DNA from: Salisapilia sapeloensis
Taxonomy: Eukaryota > Oomycota > Peronosporomycetes > Peronosporales > Salisapiliaceae
DNA: 64,000 nt
Direction: 5' to 3'
Assembly (NCBI GenBank): GCA_023334545.1
Contig: JAADVB010000081.1
Span: 1 to 64,000 of the forward strand
In this document: positions 43,490 through 53,157 of the stretch, one piece after another
Numbering within the stretch: the stretch's first letter is position 1
Layout: every line of letters starts with the position of its first letter
Position numbers and translations under genes: made by a program
The notes under the pieces: model-generated
What the model was told of the DNA's origin: nothing
Database searches by the model: none
Seen by the model: the letters and a program-made list of their open reading frames with translations, nothing else

Positions 43490-44593
43490 ATGGAGACGGC
43501 TTCCTCAGCTAGTACGCCGCCAAAACCACGTACCAAACCATCCATGGTCAACAGACTAGATGCCTATCAAGAGTCAGACTTGCCAGGTACACCACCACCT
43601 CCACAAGAGCTGCCAAATACGGAAAAGAGACCAGCGAGCGTCACGTATGACGACGAACAAGTCGCGTGTGGTAGAAGGTTGCAACGTGCAATCCGTAGAT
43701 TCATGTTCCGAACTAGATACGCTCGTAGTCGTAGTGCAGAAGGTCGACCGGCCCAAGTACGTGTACTTCGGACATTAGGATTAGAACTCTTATGCGATTT
43801 TCGTAACCTCGCCTACTTGTACTGCAATGTCCGCGTCCTCAAGCAACCGTTCGGTCCGTTCATGTTCCAATTCCAGACTTCTCGTTGTACCAACGTCTAC
43901 GGTGGGCATTGGGAAGACGACGAGCTCTTCGTGCCGTATCTCTCTTCCAAATGCGAAATCGTCCTCACGCTCGTGGGCGTCACGAGTCGAGGACGTAAGC
44001 GGCATCTAGGCCAAAGCGTCATTCCTCTGCACACGTATTGGGAACGCAGCGTTCAGACTGTGACAGAATCCCTGGGCAAGTGGAAATTCCCGACGGAGGA
44101 AGAGCTCCTTGGAACAGGTCGCTACATCAAAGGACAGTTCGAGGTAGAAATCAAACCCGTCGCGTCCAATTCCTCGGGTCAGTTCCTCATGGCCCCTCCG
44201 ATGAAACTCCAAAACAGTACGTCATGGAAAGCACTCTGGTCTGCTTGGTCCAAGACGAAAGAAGAGGAAGACGCAAGTACGAATACACATGCTACGAGTT
44301 CTACTTTAAAGGAGGTGGAAGGCAACTTGGTGTGTCGTTGGGGCGTGCTAAGCGACACCTACTTCCACCTCTTTGACCACAACTCTGCCAAGCTCTACGT
44401 CAGCCTCGACCTGGCGAAACTACAGCTCATTCAGCCGACAGAACAGGAGCAAGAAGACGCGAATACTCGTCTGTATCCCGTTAAAGTCTACAGCCAAGGC
44501 TCGACGTACGTGCTATTCGTCTCTACTCTCCACCTACAGCAGCTATGGGTCTATCGTATCGACTGCTGTCGACGCAAGCTCCTGATTCCATAG
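43490..44593 (+). CDS. C2-like / PH-like domain protein, unrecognised family
   Basis: Single exon, 367 aa. After a Pro-rich N-terminus and a basic, IQ-like helix (RRLQRAIRRFMFRTRYARSR, about 62-81) comes a beta-rich region (about 92-225) with C2-like features: VRVLRTLGLELLCDFR, then DDELFVPYLSSKCEIVLTLVG, then GQSVIPL. The last ~120 residues resemble a PH domain (GNLVCRWGVLSDTYFHLFD, ending in a Trp-containing helix, LQQLWVYRIDCC). Such domains bind membranes or phosphoinositides. The domain calls are by eye from pattern only. Convergent with the aspartoacylase-like gene. Confidence 0.65.
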   Translation: METASSASTPPKPRTKPSMVNRLDAYQESDLPGTPPPPQELPNTEKRPASVTYDDEQVACGRRLQRAIRRFMFRTRYARSRSAEGRPAQVRVLRTLGLELLCDFRNLAYLYCNVRVLKQPFGPFMFQFQTSRCTNVYGGHWEDDELFVPYLSSKCEIVLTLVGVTSRGRKRHLGQSVIPLHTYWERSVQTVTESLGKWKFPTEEELLGTGRYIKGQFEVEIKPVASNSSGQFLMAPPMKLQNSTSWKALWSAWSKTKEEEDASTNTHATSSTLKEVEGNLVCRWGVLSDTYFHLFDHNSAKLYVSLDLAKLQLIQPTEQEQEDANTRLYPVKVYSQGSTYVLFVSTLHLQQLWVYRIDCCRRKLLIP

Positions 44594-44733
44594 ATATGTA
44601 CTAGCTGTATTTAAGAAAAGAGTCTTCGGAAAGAAAAGAAAGGTCTATTGCGTCTTCTTCGCTAGCCATCCAAGAGGTCTACAAATCTTTGGTTTTAGAT
44701 ACAGAAGTAGGCAATCGAATATAGGTACAGGTC

Positions 44734-45831
44734 TTACGATCCGACGTTCCAGAGAGATTGGATCTTGGGAAATATAAGGTATGCGTCATAATCCACGACG
44801 AATGCTCGTGGATTCTCGTCAGGAGACGTGTATCCGATCGGATGTCCAGCTTGGACGCACTGGAAGTTCTGATGACCGACACCGTCAGCCCATTGGAACC
44901 CTTCCTGCGACAGTTTAAACACCTGCGTTATCTCGTACGTATGTCGCTTGCCAGTGGACTCTACAACGGAACTAGTAGGTGTATCTAAAACGACCGTCTG
45001 TGTGTCGTGCTCTAGTATCTGCCATACCCTACGTTCTAAGTCATCTACGGTGGCACTGGAGAAGGCACTTGCCTGGCCACTCTCGTAGCAGATGCCTGTA
45101 CCGCCATGGATGTTCACGTACTCGTCCGTGAGCGCTACTTGACCATCTGCTAAGAGATGATTCGGATCTAGGAGATGGATGTCACAAGGCAGGCGGCGTA
45201 GCATTTGCTGTAGCTGACTGTCGTGCTCCACACGTTGTGCCTGGCGTCCTGCTAGGCGGATGAAAGGATCGGAAGGCTTGTTCGTCGAATGCACATCCAG
45301 CAATACGTCGCTTTGGGCTAGAATTGGAGCTAATGCTTGTGCTCTTTGCTGCTCATACACGCTTGATTCGTGATTTCCAGACAAGAGGTCCTGTCGGAAA
45401 CACCGGTTCATGTCTGCATGAGGAACACTTCCTCGCGTACCCGTACGAATCGCTACAGGATTACCATATATGAGTGTCAAGGATCCATTCACGACTGTCG
45501 CGGGGTTTCGAGCTGCTTGTGGAAGCAAGAGAGCTTGTCGAAGTCGATCAAGCACATCGACACCAATGCGTTCATTCCCATGCACACCACCCATGATCGT
45601 AACATTCTTCCCAGCACGTGCGGACTGAGATGGGAAGCGATAGACGCCATGGAGGAGCTGCTGGTACTTCATTTGTCCACTTTCGTCTTCTGAGACGAGA
45701 CTCTTTCTTTTGTTTACAATTCTTTTCTTCCCATGAGACGAAACCATATCCTGAAGCGATTTATTTTGAATCGGAGCATGATGCATCTCCTTATCCTCTT
45801 CTTTCTCCTCTTCCAGGCCTCGTATGGCCAT
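44734..45831 (-). CDS. Aspartoacylase / succinylglutamate desuccinylase-like hydrolase
   Basis: Zinc hydrolase of the AspA/AstE family, single exon. Zinc and catalytic motifs: GGVHGNERIG (His and Glu ligands), DMNRCFRQ, and DVHSTNK (third ligand His), all in the right order. In animals aspartoacylase cleaves N-acetylaspartate; which N-acyl amino acid is used here cannot be read. The open frame allows 365 aa from 45831, but this would overlap the opposing MINPP-type gene. Starts at 45747 (MVSSHGKKRI) or 45672 (MKYQQLLHGV) remove the overlap; the catalytic domain begins after the last of these, so I consider them at least as likely. Confidence 0.85.
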   Translation of the reverse strand: MAIRGLEEEKEEDKEMHHAPIQNKSLQDMVSSHGKKRIVNKRKSLVSEDESGQMKYQQLLHGVYRFPSQSARAGKNVTIMGGVHGNERIGVDVLDRLRQALLLPQAARNPATVVNGSLTLIYGNPVAIRTGTRGSVPHADMNRCFRQDLLSGNHESSVYEQQRAQALAPILAQSDVLLDVHSTNKPSDPFIRLAGRQAQRVEHDSQLQQMLRRLPCDIHLLDPNHLLADGQVALTDEYVNIHGGTGICYESGQASAFSSATVDDLERRVWQILEHDTQTVVLDTPTSSVVESTGKRHTYEITQVFKLSQEGFQWADGVGHQNFQCVQAGHPIGYTSPDENPRAFVVDYDAYLIFPKIQSLWNVGS

Positions 45832-47097
45832 CTAAGTGAAGACAAACGCAATGTACTAAAGTCACACATGTCTACCAAGACAGTGTACCCACCTCCACCG
45901 ACATTTGATGACCAGCTCAAGCAAGAGAGCGAGGTCGAAACGACCGACGAATGCGTTCCGATCCAGCTCAATTATGTCATTCGACACGGCACGAGACACC
46001 CGACAATCAAGGATATTCGTAAGATCAATGCCACGCATGCAAAGCTGAACACTAGCAGTCGAGCAGACTCGTGGATCTCGTCCTGGACGTCCAGATATAG
46101 AGACGAAGAGGAGGCGTGGCTCGCACCTGCTGGCGTCACGGAGCTCGTGGGACTCGGACAGCGTCTACGTGCTCGATTCGGAGCATCCATGGGCATTCAA
46201 TTCCACGCCGACAAGTTCGTAGTGGAGCACACATGGAAGGAGCGGACGCAGCAGAGTGCTTCGGCCTTTGCTCACGGCTTCTTTCACGGTCCGCAGCCAG
46301 TGTTCATGTCCGCGGCGCCGGCCGGACAAGATGAGATCCTTCGGTTCTATGATAACTGCCTAGCTTTTGAAGTGCAAGTAGAAAAGAATAAGTCAGCTCT
46401 AGTAGAACATACAAAGTATAGGGATAGTCATGCCATGCGTCGGAACTTGCGCAAGTTCCGACAAGCAGCAAACGACCCGACGTTGTTGCAAAAGGACATG
46501 GAGGCTGCTTACAGTGCCTGTGCCTTTGATGTCGCAACGCACGGCATTCTCGATGAATGGTGCTCGCTCTTTGACGTCGAATCGCTCCTGTCCTTGGACT
46601 ATCTAAACGACCTCAAGCACTTCTATCGCAAAGGCCATGGCAACGCCATCGCCTATGAGATCGCTTCTCCTCTTCTGCAGCACGTCGCGCAGACGATGGA
46701 GAGCAGAGTGCGTGGCGACACGAGTGTCGAAGGCCACTTTCGCTTCGCACACGCTGAAACGATCCTCCCTCTTGCTTCGCTTCTTAATTTGTCCAGTTTG
46801 GACATCCACCAAAGTCGTTTAGATGGACACTTCCGTGCCGATACGCCTCTCGAAGTCGCTCTCAAGCGCAAGTTCAAAGGATCGGAGCTAGCTCCTTTCT
46901 CGGCCAACATTGGCTTCGTCCTATATGACTGTCACGACGGCTTTAAAGTCCAGACGCTGCTGCATGAACGTCAAGTGACGTTTGATGCATGTGGTAACGA
47001 GCCTCTGTGCCCATTTGAAGAGTTCAAAGACATGTTCCGGACTTGGCTATTCGAGTACGACTTCCAGACGCAATGCCAAGTACCATTTGAAAAATAA
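45733..47097 (+). CDS. Secreted histidine acid phosphatase, MINPP/phytase type
   Basis: Single exon, up to 454 aa. The hydrophobic stretch MHLLILFFLLFQASYG is a signal peptide; starting at 45775 (440 aa) places it at the very N-terminus and is the better start. The active-site motif is VIRHGTRHPT. The distal catalytic motif is HAET in FAHAETILPLASLL, where MINPP1 has HAE rather than the HD of classical phytases. This supports a multiple inositol polyphosphate phosphatase-like enzyme, able to dephosphorylate phytate or other inositol phosphates outside the cell or in the secretory pathway. No C-terminal anchor is evident. Its 5' end overlaps or abuts the divergent aspartoacylase gene. Confidence 0.88.
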   Translation: MRRNHILKRFILNRSMMHLLILFFLLFQASYGHLSEDKRNVLKSHMSTKTVYPPPPTFDDQLKQESEVETTDECVPIQLNYVIRHGTRHPTIKDIRKINATHAKLNTSSRADSWISSWTSRYRDEEEAWLAPAGVTELVGLGQRLRARFGASMGIQFHADKFVVEHTWKERTQQSASAFAHGFFHGPQPVFMSAAPAGQDEILRFYDNCLAFEVQVEKNKSALVEHTKYRDSHAMRRNLRKFRQAANDPTLLQKDMEAAYSACAFDVATHGILDEWCSLFDVESLLSLDYLNDLKHFYRKGHGNAIAYEIASPLLQHVAQTMESRVRGDTSVEGHFRFAHAETILPLASLLNLSSLDIHQSRLDGHFRADTPLEVALKRKFKGSELAPFSANIGFVLYDCHDGFKVQTLLHERQVTFDACGNEPLCPFEEFKDMFRTWLFEYDFQTQCQVPFEK

Positions 47098-47113
47098 GAA
47101 AGCAATCTATTCC

Positions 47114-48387
47114 TTAATCCAATTCATCTACATTCGTCTCCATCTCTTTCGCTCTTGATGCCATGTGAACAGGTGCTGGAGGAGGTAGTAAAGGTGCCTC
47201 TGTCTCTACAGAAGACAGAAGAGGAGTGACGTTCAAGAGGCGCGTGGCAGGTGGAAGAACCTTGTCATGATCCATGGTAACCTCCGACGCACTCTCCACG
47301 ACCTTGTAGTTACTCTGTACAAAGGTCTCGGTGGAGCTGCCGATGCCAGCTCCGACACTTGCACACTGCTCCAAGAGCTTCATCCGATCGGGAGTCACGT
47401 CGACGGGAGCTCTCGTTTCCTCCTGATTATCATTCACGACATTCTCCCATCGCTTCTGTCTCTGTTGTCTCAAGTCCTCGCTCTCTTGCGTCGGACGAAT
47501 CGTTTCGCCAGAGTACACGTTCGTACGTGCCTCTTGTTCATCTCTCCTCTTCTTCTTCGCGTCCTGAATCATCTGCTCAAAGAAGAGGAAGTTCTGTTCA
47601 TCCCGATCCTTCTTCTCCTGCCGAATTCGATCCATCTCGACTCTCTCAGCTTCCTGAGCTGCCTTATAGTCTCCATCAGAAGCATCCAACGCTCGTCCCC
47701 ATGCATCCACTCGACGTCGCTCGTCCTCAAAGACCGGACGATCGTCCAAGTACCGTAGTTTCCGACAACGATAGATGATCGTCTTGCGATACTGCTTAAT
47801 GTGCTTCACGACGTCATTTCCGTGGAGATACAGGACCTTTAGCTCCGGCATGTTGGACAAGATATCTACGATCGCCGGATCATCGAGTTGGTTCCCTTGG
47901 ACATCTAGGACACTCAGCTTTGGCAGAAACTCGACGGCAGCGATATCGGACGCTGAGTGGAGATAATTCCCCTTTAACGCTAATGTCTAGTAGGAGATCG
48001 TATAAGTACATCTACCTAGATCTACGCATGTCGATGGAAACGTACAGTCAATTGATGTAGATGGCTCACATTTTCTATACAAGAGATCTGGTTCTGACTA
48101 AGGTTCAGTGAATCCAACTCGAGTAATGTATCAAGACCTTCTATCTTTCGGATCAAATTTTCATGCAGATAGAGAGATCGGAGATGTGTCTGATGCTCAA
48201 GACCTTCGATACGAGGCAGACCATTGCCTTCGAGCCACAAGACTTTCAGGTTCACGTACTCTTCCAGATTTTGAATACGTCGGAAACCCTTGTAGTGGAG
48301 GTACAGCTTGTCATTCACCGATGGCGTCGTGTACAAGTCATGCTCTCGACAGAGCTTGCGCAAGTACGGCTTCTCCATGTCGACCAT
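47114..48387 (-). CDS. DNAAF1: DNAAF1/LRRC50-like axonemal dynein assembly factor
   Basis: Exons 48046-48387 and 47114-47986, intron 59 nt, 404 aa. It begins [19 protein letters not shown], very like LRRC50/ODA7 proteins. Six leucine-rich repeats of the SDS22 type follow (for example [44 protein letters not shown]), then the LRR cap [19 protein letters not shown] and a charged coiled coil. The protein pre-assembles outer-arm dyneins in the cytoplasm. Its presence implies a motile flagellate stage, as in oomycete zoospores. The C-terminal 100 residues are variable. The stop codon is 16 bp from the stop of the opposing MINPP-type gene. Confidence 0.88.
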
Positions 48388-48511
48388 AGCTGCTGGAGAT
48401 CGAGTGTGACCTTTCAAGATCGAAAGATCGCATCTGCCGTTTCGATATCAAAGAGTAGAGGTACGAGTACTACTGGCACTGGCCATGGAATATCTCCTTT
48501 ATTCAAGGTTC

Positions 48512-49588
48512 TTATAGCTGGTTAGTCGAGTTCAAGTTCTTGAACGCAACCTTGACGCGCTCCATCATCGACTCCTCAGCCTTGCGGACCCACACGCGCG
48601 GGTCGTAGTACTTCTTGTTCGGCTTGTCGGCGCCCTCCGGGTTACCGATCTGGTCCTGCAAGTAGTCCTTCTTCTCGTCATAGAACTGACGGACACCGTT
48701 CCAGTACGCCCACTGCGTGTCCGTGTCAATGTTCATCTTGACGACACCGTTCTTGACAGCGTCAAAGATCTCCTCTTCCGTCGAGCCAGAGCCGCCGTGG
48801 AAAACGAACATGACCGGCTGCTTCTTCGACGGAGCAACCTTCTCGGACACGTACTTCTGGAACTTATCCAAGAGCTCCGGGTGGAGACGGACGTTGCCAG
48901 GCTTGTAGACACCGTGGACATTGCCAAAGGCAGCGGCAATCGTAAAGTACGGGGAGACTTCGCTAAGCTCGTTGTAGCAGTAGAGAATGTCCTCCGGCTG
49001 CGAGTACAGCGAGTTGTTGTCGACACCAGTGTTGTCGACACCGTCTTCTTCGCCACCCGTGATGCCGAGCTCGACTTCCAAGATCTGGTTCATCTTGGCC
49101 ATGCGCTTGAAGTACTCCTTGCTCGTCTTGACGTTCTCCTCCATGGGTTCCTCAGACAGGTCAAGCATGTGGGAGCTGAAGAGCGGGACGCCGTGCTGGG
49201 CAAAGTACTCTTCATCGGCCTGGAGCATGCCGTCAAACCACGGAAGCAGCTTCTTGGCGCAGTGGTCCGAGTGCAAGACGACCGGCACCTTGTAGTGCTT
49301 GGCCATGGCGCGGATGTGGTAGGCGCCGGCAACGGATCCGAGGACCGAAGCCTCCTGGTTCTTGTTGTCAATGCCCTTGCCGGCAAAGAAGGCGCCGCCG
49401 CCGTTCGAGATCTGCAAGATCACGGGCGAGTTGGCGTCGCGGGCGGCCTGGAGCACGGCGTTGGCCGTGGACGAGGACGTGACGTTGACGGCCGGGATGG
49501 CAAAGTCGTGGTCTTGCGCATAGTGGTAGAGCTTGACGACGTCCTCTCCGTTGAGGACACCGACGGGTACAATATCCAAGACTCCCAT
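48512..49588 (-). CDS. FBA: Class II fructose-bisphosphate aldolase
   Basis: Single exon, 358 aa. Splits fructose 1,6-bisphosphate into dihydroxyacetone phosphate and glyceraldehyde 3-phosphate. Zinc-dependent class II, subtype A: LHSDHCAKKLLPWFDG (catalytic Asp and zinc His), ELGITGGEEDGVDN, AAFGNVHGVYKPGN (zinc His), VFHGGSGSTEEEI (phosphate loop) and NIDTDTQWAYWNG. This form is shared with yeasts and many bacteria, not with animals. The frame extends upstream to 49636 but MGVLDIVPVGV at 49588 is the expected start. Codon use is biased as in HSP90, indicating high expression, and an excellent Inr match lies 40 nt upstream. Confidence 0.97.
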   Translation of the reverse strand: MGVLDIVPVGVLNGEDVVKLYHYAQDHDFAIPAVNVTSSSTANAVLQAARDANSPVILQISNGGGAFFAGKGIDNKNQEASVLGSVAGAYHIRAMAKHYKVPVVLHSDHCAKKLLPWFDGMLQADEEYFAQHGVPLFSSHMLDLSEEPMEENVKTSKEYFKRMAKMNQILEVELGITGGEEDGVDNTGVDNNSLYSQPEDILYCYNELSEVSPYFTIAAAFGNVHGVYKPGNVRLHPELLDKFQKYVSEKVAPSKKQPVMFVFHGGSGSTEEEIFDAVKNGVVKMNIDTDTQWAYWNGVRQFYDEKKDYLQDQIGNPEGADKPNKKYYDPRVWVRKAEESMMERVKVAFKNLNSTNQL

Positions 49589-49627
49589 TCTTACGTTTGT
49601 GTTTCTGTGGCTTGTGTGCGAGGCGGC

Positions 49628-49643
49628 AAGATCCAAAATGAGC
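49628..49643 (-). promoter_or_regulatory. Oomycete Inr core promoter of the aldolase gene
   Basis: Minus-strand GCTCATTTTGGATCTT matches the oomycete 16-nt core promoter GCTCATTYYNCAWTTT at most positions, 40-55 nt upstream of the aldolase ATG. It is the best Inr match found and supports both the start choice and the taxonomic inference. Confidence 0.7.
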
Positions 49644-50221
49644 TTTTCGAACCTTTTGCGGTGATCTCATGTCGAAGTGTCTATGTCCACAGCAGCATTT
49701 ACTAATTTTCTATATCAAAATTCTAGTCAACTTAAAATTTCAAGAATTCATTTATCATATCATAGCTCTTTCTAAAAAGAAATATTTATCTCCAAAAATA
49801 AGAAGGAAACGTTGCTGTTGAAGTGGAGGCAAGAGCTCCATGTGCTTCTACCAACGCTTTCCCTTCTAAGAGTGCATGTTCGCATCATCGACCTTGTCCC
49901 TCAAGCGTTGTCCTTGCTTTAGTAATAGATATACCAGATGCATCTTGTTTGCATCATGAAGCGTCTTATATGACGCTGCAGTGTCTATGCCACCTTCTCT
50001 CCGCATCGAATTAAAGACAAGTACATGCATGCCCCTGTTTTTCCCACACGCCTTCCCTCCTTTTGCTCTGCACACCGTCAATCGCCATACAAAATGTAAC
50101 TACCTCTCGTCCTCGTCGTCTACACCTCTACACAGTCAGTGTCTTCACTTGATTTTTGTATGTGAATTCGAACTACGTTCATTTTCCATCGAGAACCGAG
50201 AAACAAAGGTCGAGTACTAGT
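49644..50221. other. Intergenic between aldolase and SYLF genes
   Basis: About 580 bp, divergent flanks. AT-rich at 49700-49800. No gene supported. Confidence 0.5.
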
Positions 50222-51653
50222 ATGCCGATTAATTCACCCTACCACTCCTCTATGGAGAAGGAGATCATTAAAGCGACGAAAATCGTCGACTCCTTCTTCG
50301 GTTCTACCGTCAGCGCAGACGGTGCCATCCCGACGGAACTTTTACGCAAATGCAGCGGCGTCGCATTCCTCACGGTCATCAAAGGAGGTTTCGTTTGGAC
50401 GGGCAAAATCGGCACTGGCGTCGTCATCTCGAAACTCCCGGATGGGTCCTGGTCGCCACCCTCTGGTATCGGCACCGCCGGCGTCGGCTTTGGTGCTGAA
50501 ATCGGTGGGGAGCTCGTCGACTTCCTCATCATCCTCGGCTCCCCCTCGGCCGTACGCACCTTTAAGAAAGGAACGCAGGTAAGCGTCGGTGCAGGACTAG
50601 ACATCACCATGGGCCCTGTCGGTCGTACTGCTGCAGCCAGCGTCAATGCCAGTGGCGGCGGCTTTAGTGCCAACTACTCGTACAGTCACTCGAAAGGAGC
50701 GTACGCTGGCATCGGTCTGCACGGCTCTACGATCATGATCCGAGGCGACATGAACCACAGATTCTACGGCTCGGAAGTGTCGCCGATGCAGATCCTTTCA
50801 GGCGACGTCCAGCCTCCTGCCGGCTCGTGTGATATGCTCTACGAAGCCATTAACAGAGCTCTTAGCCACGAACAGAACATGCATCAGCCTGCCCTCGAAG
50901 GTCCCTCTTACGCAAGCCAGACGTACGGCAGCTACCACTCTCGTGAAGAACGTGCGAGCGTCCTCCAGAGCGCCAGTCGCTCCTCAATGAACGCCAGCGT
51001 TCCGTACGACCACCAGCGTTCTTCCTCATCCTCATCATCGTCCATCCCTCCACCCACCACCGTCGAAGCCGACCCAAATGACCCGAGACTCCGTCGCTTT
51101 AGCAATTACAAGAGTGAAAAGGAACTTTACGAACAGTTCGCACAGCAAAAGAATGGCGGGAGTAAGCAAGAGTACAAGCACACGAATCCGAATGCGCCGG
51201 CAGTCCAGTACGAAGCTCGTCCGGCACCGGATGCCTCTCGTCCACCACGCCCATCGACCTCGTCTTCCTCCAGCTTTTCTGCACCAAAGCAAGAGGCACC
51301 TCCCGTACCTTCTCAGGCAACTGGATCCGAGATGAAGCAAGTGTACATGCAAGTGATCAAGTTCATCAAGACGCAATGTCCACATGCCGATGTGCAAAAG
51401 TTCAAGGACAATTGTCGTCTCTTTGGACAGGACCAAATGTCTTTGGACGCCTACTTTACCTATTTGAATTCGATATGCTCTCAGCAGCATCTCAAGGAGC
51501 TTTGTCCGCAACTTGTCCGACTACTTCCGACCGCCGACAAGCGAGAACGCCTATGGGTACGTTGTATTCAATTTCCTAGTCATTTCCTCCTGATCCTCAT
51601 GTACGTAAAAATAGCAAAAATACGTCTCGGATGTCCTGCTCCTTCGAGTATAA
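50222..51653 (+). CDS. SYLF (Ysc84/SH3YL1-type) lipid-binding protein
   Basis: Exons 50222-51556 and 51615-51653 (intron 58 nt), 457 aa. The SYLF domain fills residues about 10-215: CSGVAFLTVIKGGFVWTGKIG, SGIGTAGVGFGAEIGGELVD, VSVGAGLDITMGPVGRTAAA and GLHGSTIMIRGDMNHRFYG. SYLF proteins bind phosphoinositides and, in yeast and mammals, bundle or nucleate actin at endocytic sites. A long Ser/Pro-rich disordered part (about 230-375) follows, then a helical C-terminal region (about 380-457). The splice gives the C-terminus RERLWQKYVSDVLLLRV. If the intron is retained, the frame stays open straight into the next gene. Confidence 0.82.
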
Positions 51654-51727
51654 AGAAAAGAAAAAACATGCTTATCTTTTTTGAAACTTTTATCTTTATT
51701 TTTATTTCTTGTTGCGAAGAGACGTTG

Positions 51728-52180
51728 ATGGATCTACAGCTTACGCAGGAAGAGATTGATGCATGTCGAGAGTCGTTCGTACACTTTGACAAGGATGGGA
51801 GTGGGACGATTGACAAGTATGAATTAGCACGAGTCTTGGAAGCTTTAGGACAAAACCCGACGGATGAAGAACTCTTTCAGATGATCGCCGAGGTCGATAG
51901 CGACCACAGTGGCGAAATCGAGTTTACAGAGTTCCTGCAGGTCATACAGGGACAGAAAGCACGCGCGGCGCAGTTCGATGATGAAACCGACTTTGTCGAC
52001 GCGTTCGTGGCATGTGGCGGTAAGGCTGACAAATCAGGACATGTTGAGCGAAGGTTGCTTGTACAGCTCATCAAGAAGGACTTCGGCCTGCCCATCGACC
52101 TCGACCGAATGCTCGACGCGCTCGACACGGACGGCAGCGGCGAGATCGAGTACGACGAGTTCAAAGCGCTATTGTCCTAG
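51728..52180 (+). CDS. Calmodulin-like EF-hand protein
   Basis: 150 aa, single exon. Three intact calcium loops are visible: DKDGSGTIDKYE, DSDHSGEIEFTE and DTDGSGEIEYDE (EF1, EF2, EF4). EF3 is degenerate (GGKADKSGHVERR), lacking the leading Asp. It is the size of calmodulin but clearly diverged, closer in style to axonemal dynein light-chain or centrin-like CaM relatives; a precise family is not claimed. The ATG lies 74 bp after the SYLF stop and in the same frame as SYLF exon 1. Its stop codon overlaps that of RAD18 on the other strand. Confidence 0.88.
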   Translation: MDLQLTQEEIDACRESFVHFDKDGSGTIDKYELARVLEALGQNPTDEELFQMIAEVDSDHSGEIEFTEFLQVIQGQKARAAQFDDETDFVDAFVACGGKADKSGHVERRLLVQLIKKDFGLPIDLDRMLDALDTDGSGEIEYDEFKALLS

Positions 52181-53091
52181 CTTGCTCTGGAACTGCCGCC
52201 GGGATTTTTTAGCACTAGGTTTGTACCCACATGCCTCGCACTCGGACGCGTCGTTCAGAAGCGTGCAGCGAGGACACTCCCAACTACTTTCTTCCGTTGT
52301 TTCCTGCTCTTCCATCTTGCGTTTCTTGTCATTGCTATCTGGTACTACACTACTAGCCTGTTCTACGCTATGTCCATCCTTTCGCTGCTGAATCTCGGCC
52401 TTGAGACGAGCGAACGTCGCGTTCATGGCCGAGGAAGACTGCGTTTTCGCGACGGTGGAGCGGAACCGCTCCTGTTGCCGCCGCTGATGGTTCCGGACCA
52501 CCTCCTGCTTGAGCTTTGCTACACTCTTGGGTGCACTCGAGTCTGCCTGTGCGTTCCACAACAGCACAAACTAGATGCACATTCAGATAGATATCTACTT
52601 GGAGCTCTATTACGACGTACCTCTTTGTGTATTTGGATAATCTCATCACGCTTGGTCGTACTGACTCGTATACCTGTATCCTCGAGCAATTTACGTACCT
52701 CCTTGTCCTTCATGACGCTGTAATTGACCAGCGGCATGCGTTCCAGTGGTGCCTGTCCACCGTCCTCACTTGCCTCTTCACTCGATCCATCGAGCGGATG
52801 GCGTTCAAGTACAGGAAGTAGTCTCGGCTTAAGCTTCCGAAACGATGCAGCAAGTCGCTCGACGGTTCGATTCGCCACGAGCTCTGCTGGCGTGCACGGC
52901 TGCTTGCATTCGGGGCAGCAGCCATTGGAGCCTCGAGACTGCAAGAAGCGTCGAACACATTCAGAGCAAAAGACGTGGCTGCAAGGCAATAAAACAGGTC
53001 CGTGATAGAACTCGCCGCAGATCAAGCACCGGAGAGCTGCCTCCATGTGCTGGAGCTCCGGCTCGGTCCATTCGGCCTCCTCCATTTGCAT
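52169..53091 (-). CDS. RAD18: RAD18-like E3 ligase with RING, SAP and RanBP2 finger
   Basis: Exons 52621-53091 and 52169-52570 (intron 50 nt), 290 aa. The C3HC4 RING is at about 22-65 (CLICGEFYHGPVLLPCSHVF, ending CCPECKQP). A SAP domain follows (about 125-160; VMKDKEVRKLLEDTGIRVST), and the RAD18-specific stretch FVLLWNAQADSSAPKS is formed exactly across the intron. RAD18 with RAD6 monoubiquitinates PCNA at Lys164 for DNA damage bypass. The UBZ finger normally between RING and SAP is not seen. Instead a RanBP2/NZF-type finger, WECPRCTLLNDASECEACGY, sits near the C-terminus (about 260-280). The protein is short compared with human RAD18 (495 aa). It is head-to-head with the CCNDBP1-like gene (66 bp). 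Confidence 0.85.
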
Positions 53092-53157
53092 CTGTACTTT
53101 CCCGCCAGTTTTCTATGGATTAAAATATGCGATGTTTGACAACGACGACACGAATTG

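Noticed and set aside
48797-49705. 302-codon plus-strand frame opposite the aldolase
   Set aside because: Same cause as the HSP90 antisense frame: biased codon use in the real aldolase gene. Composition is repetitive Val/Leu/Gly/Arg without domains.
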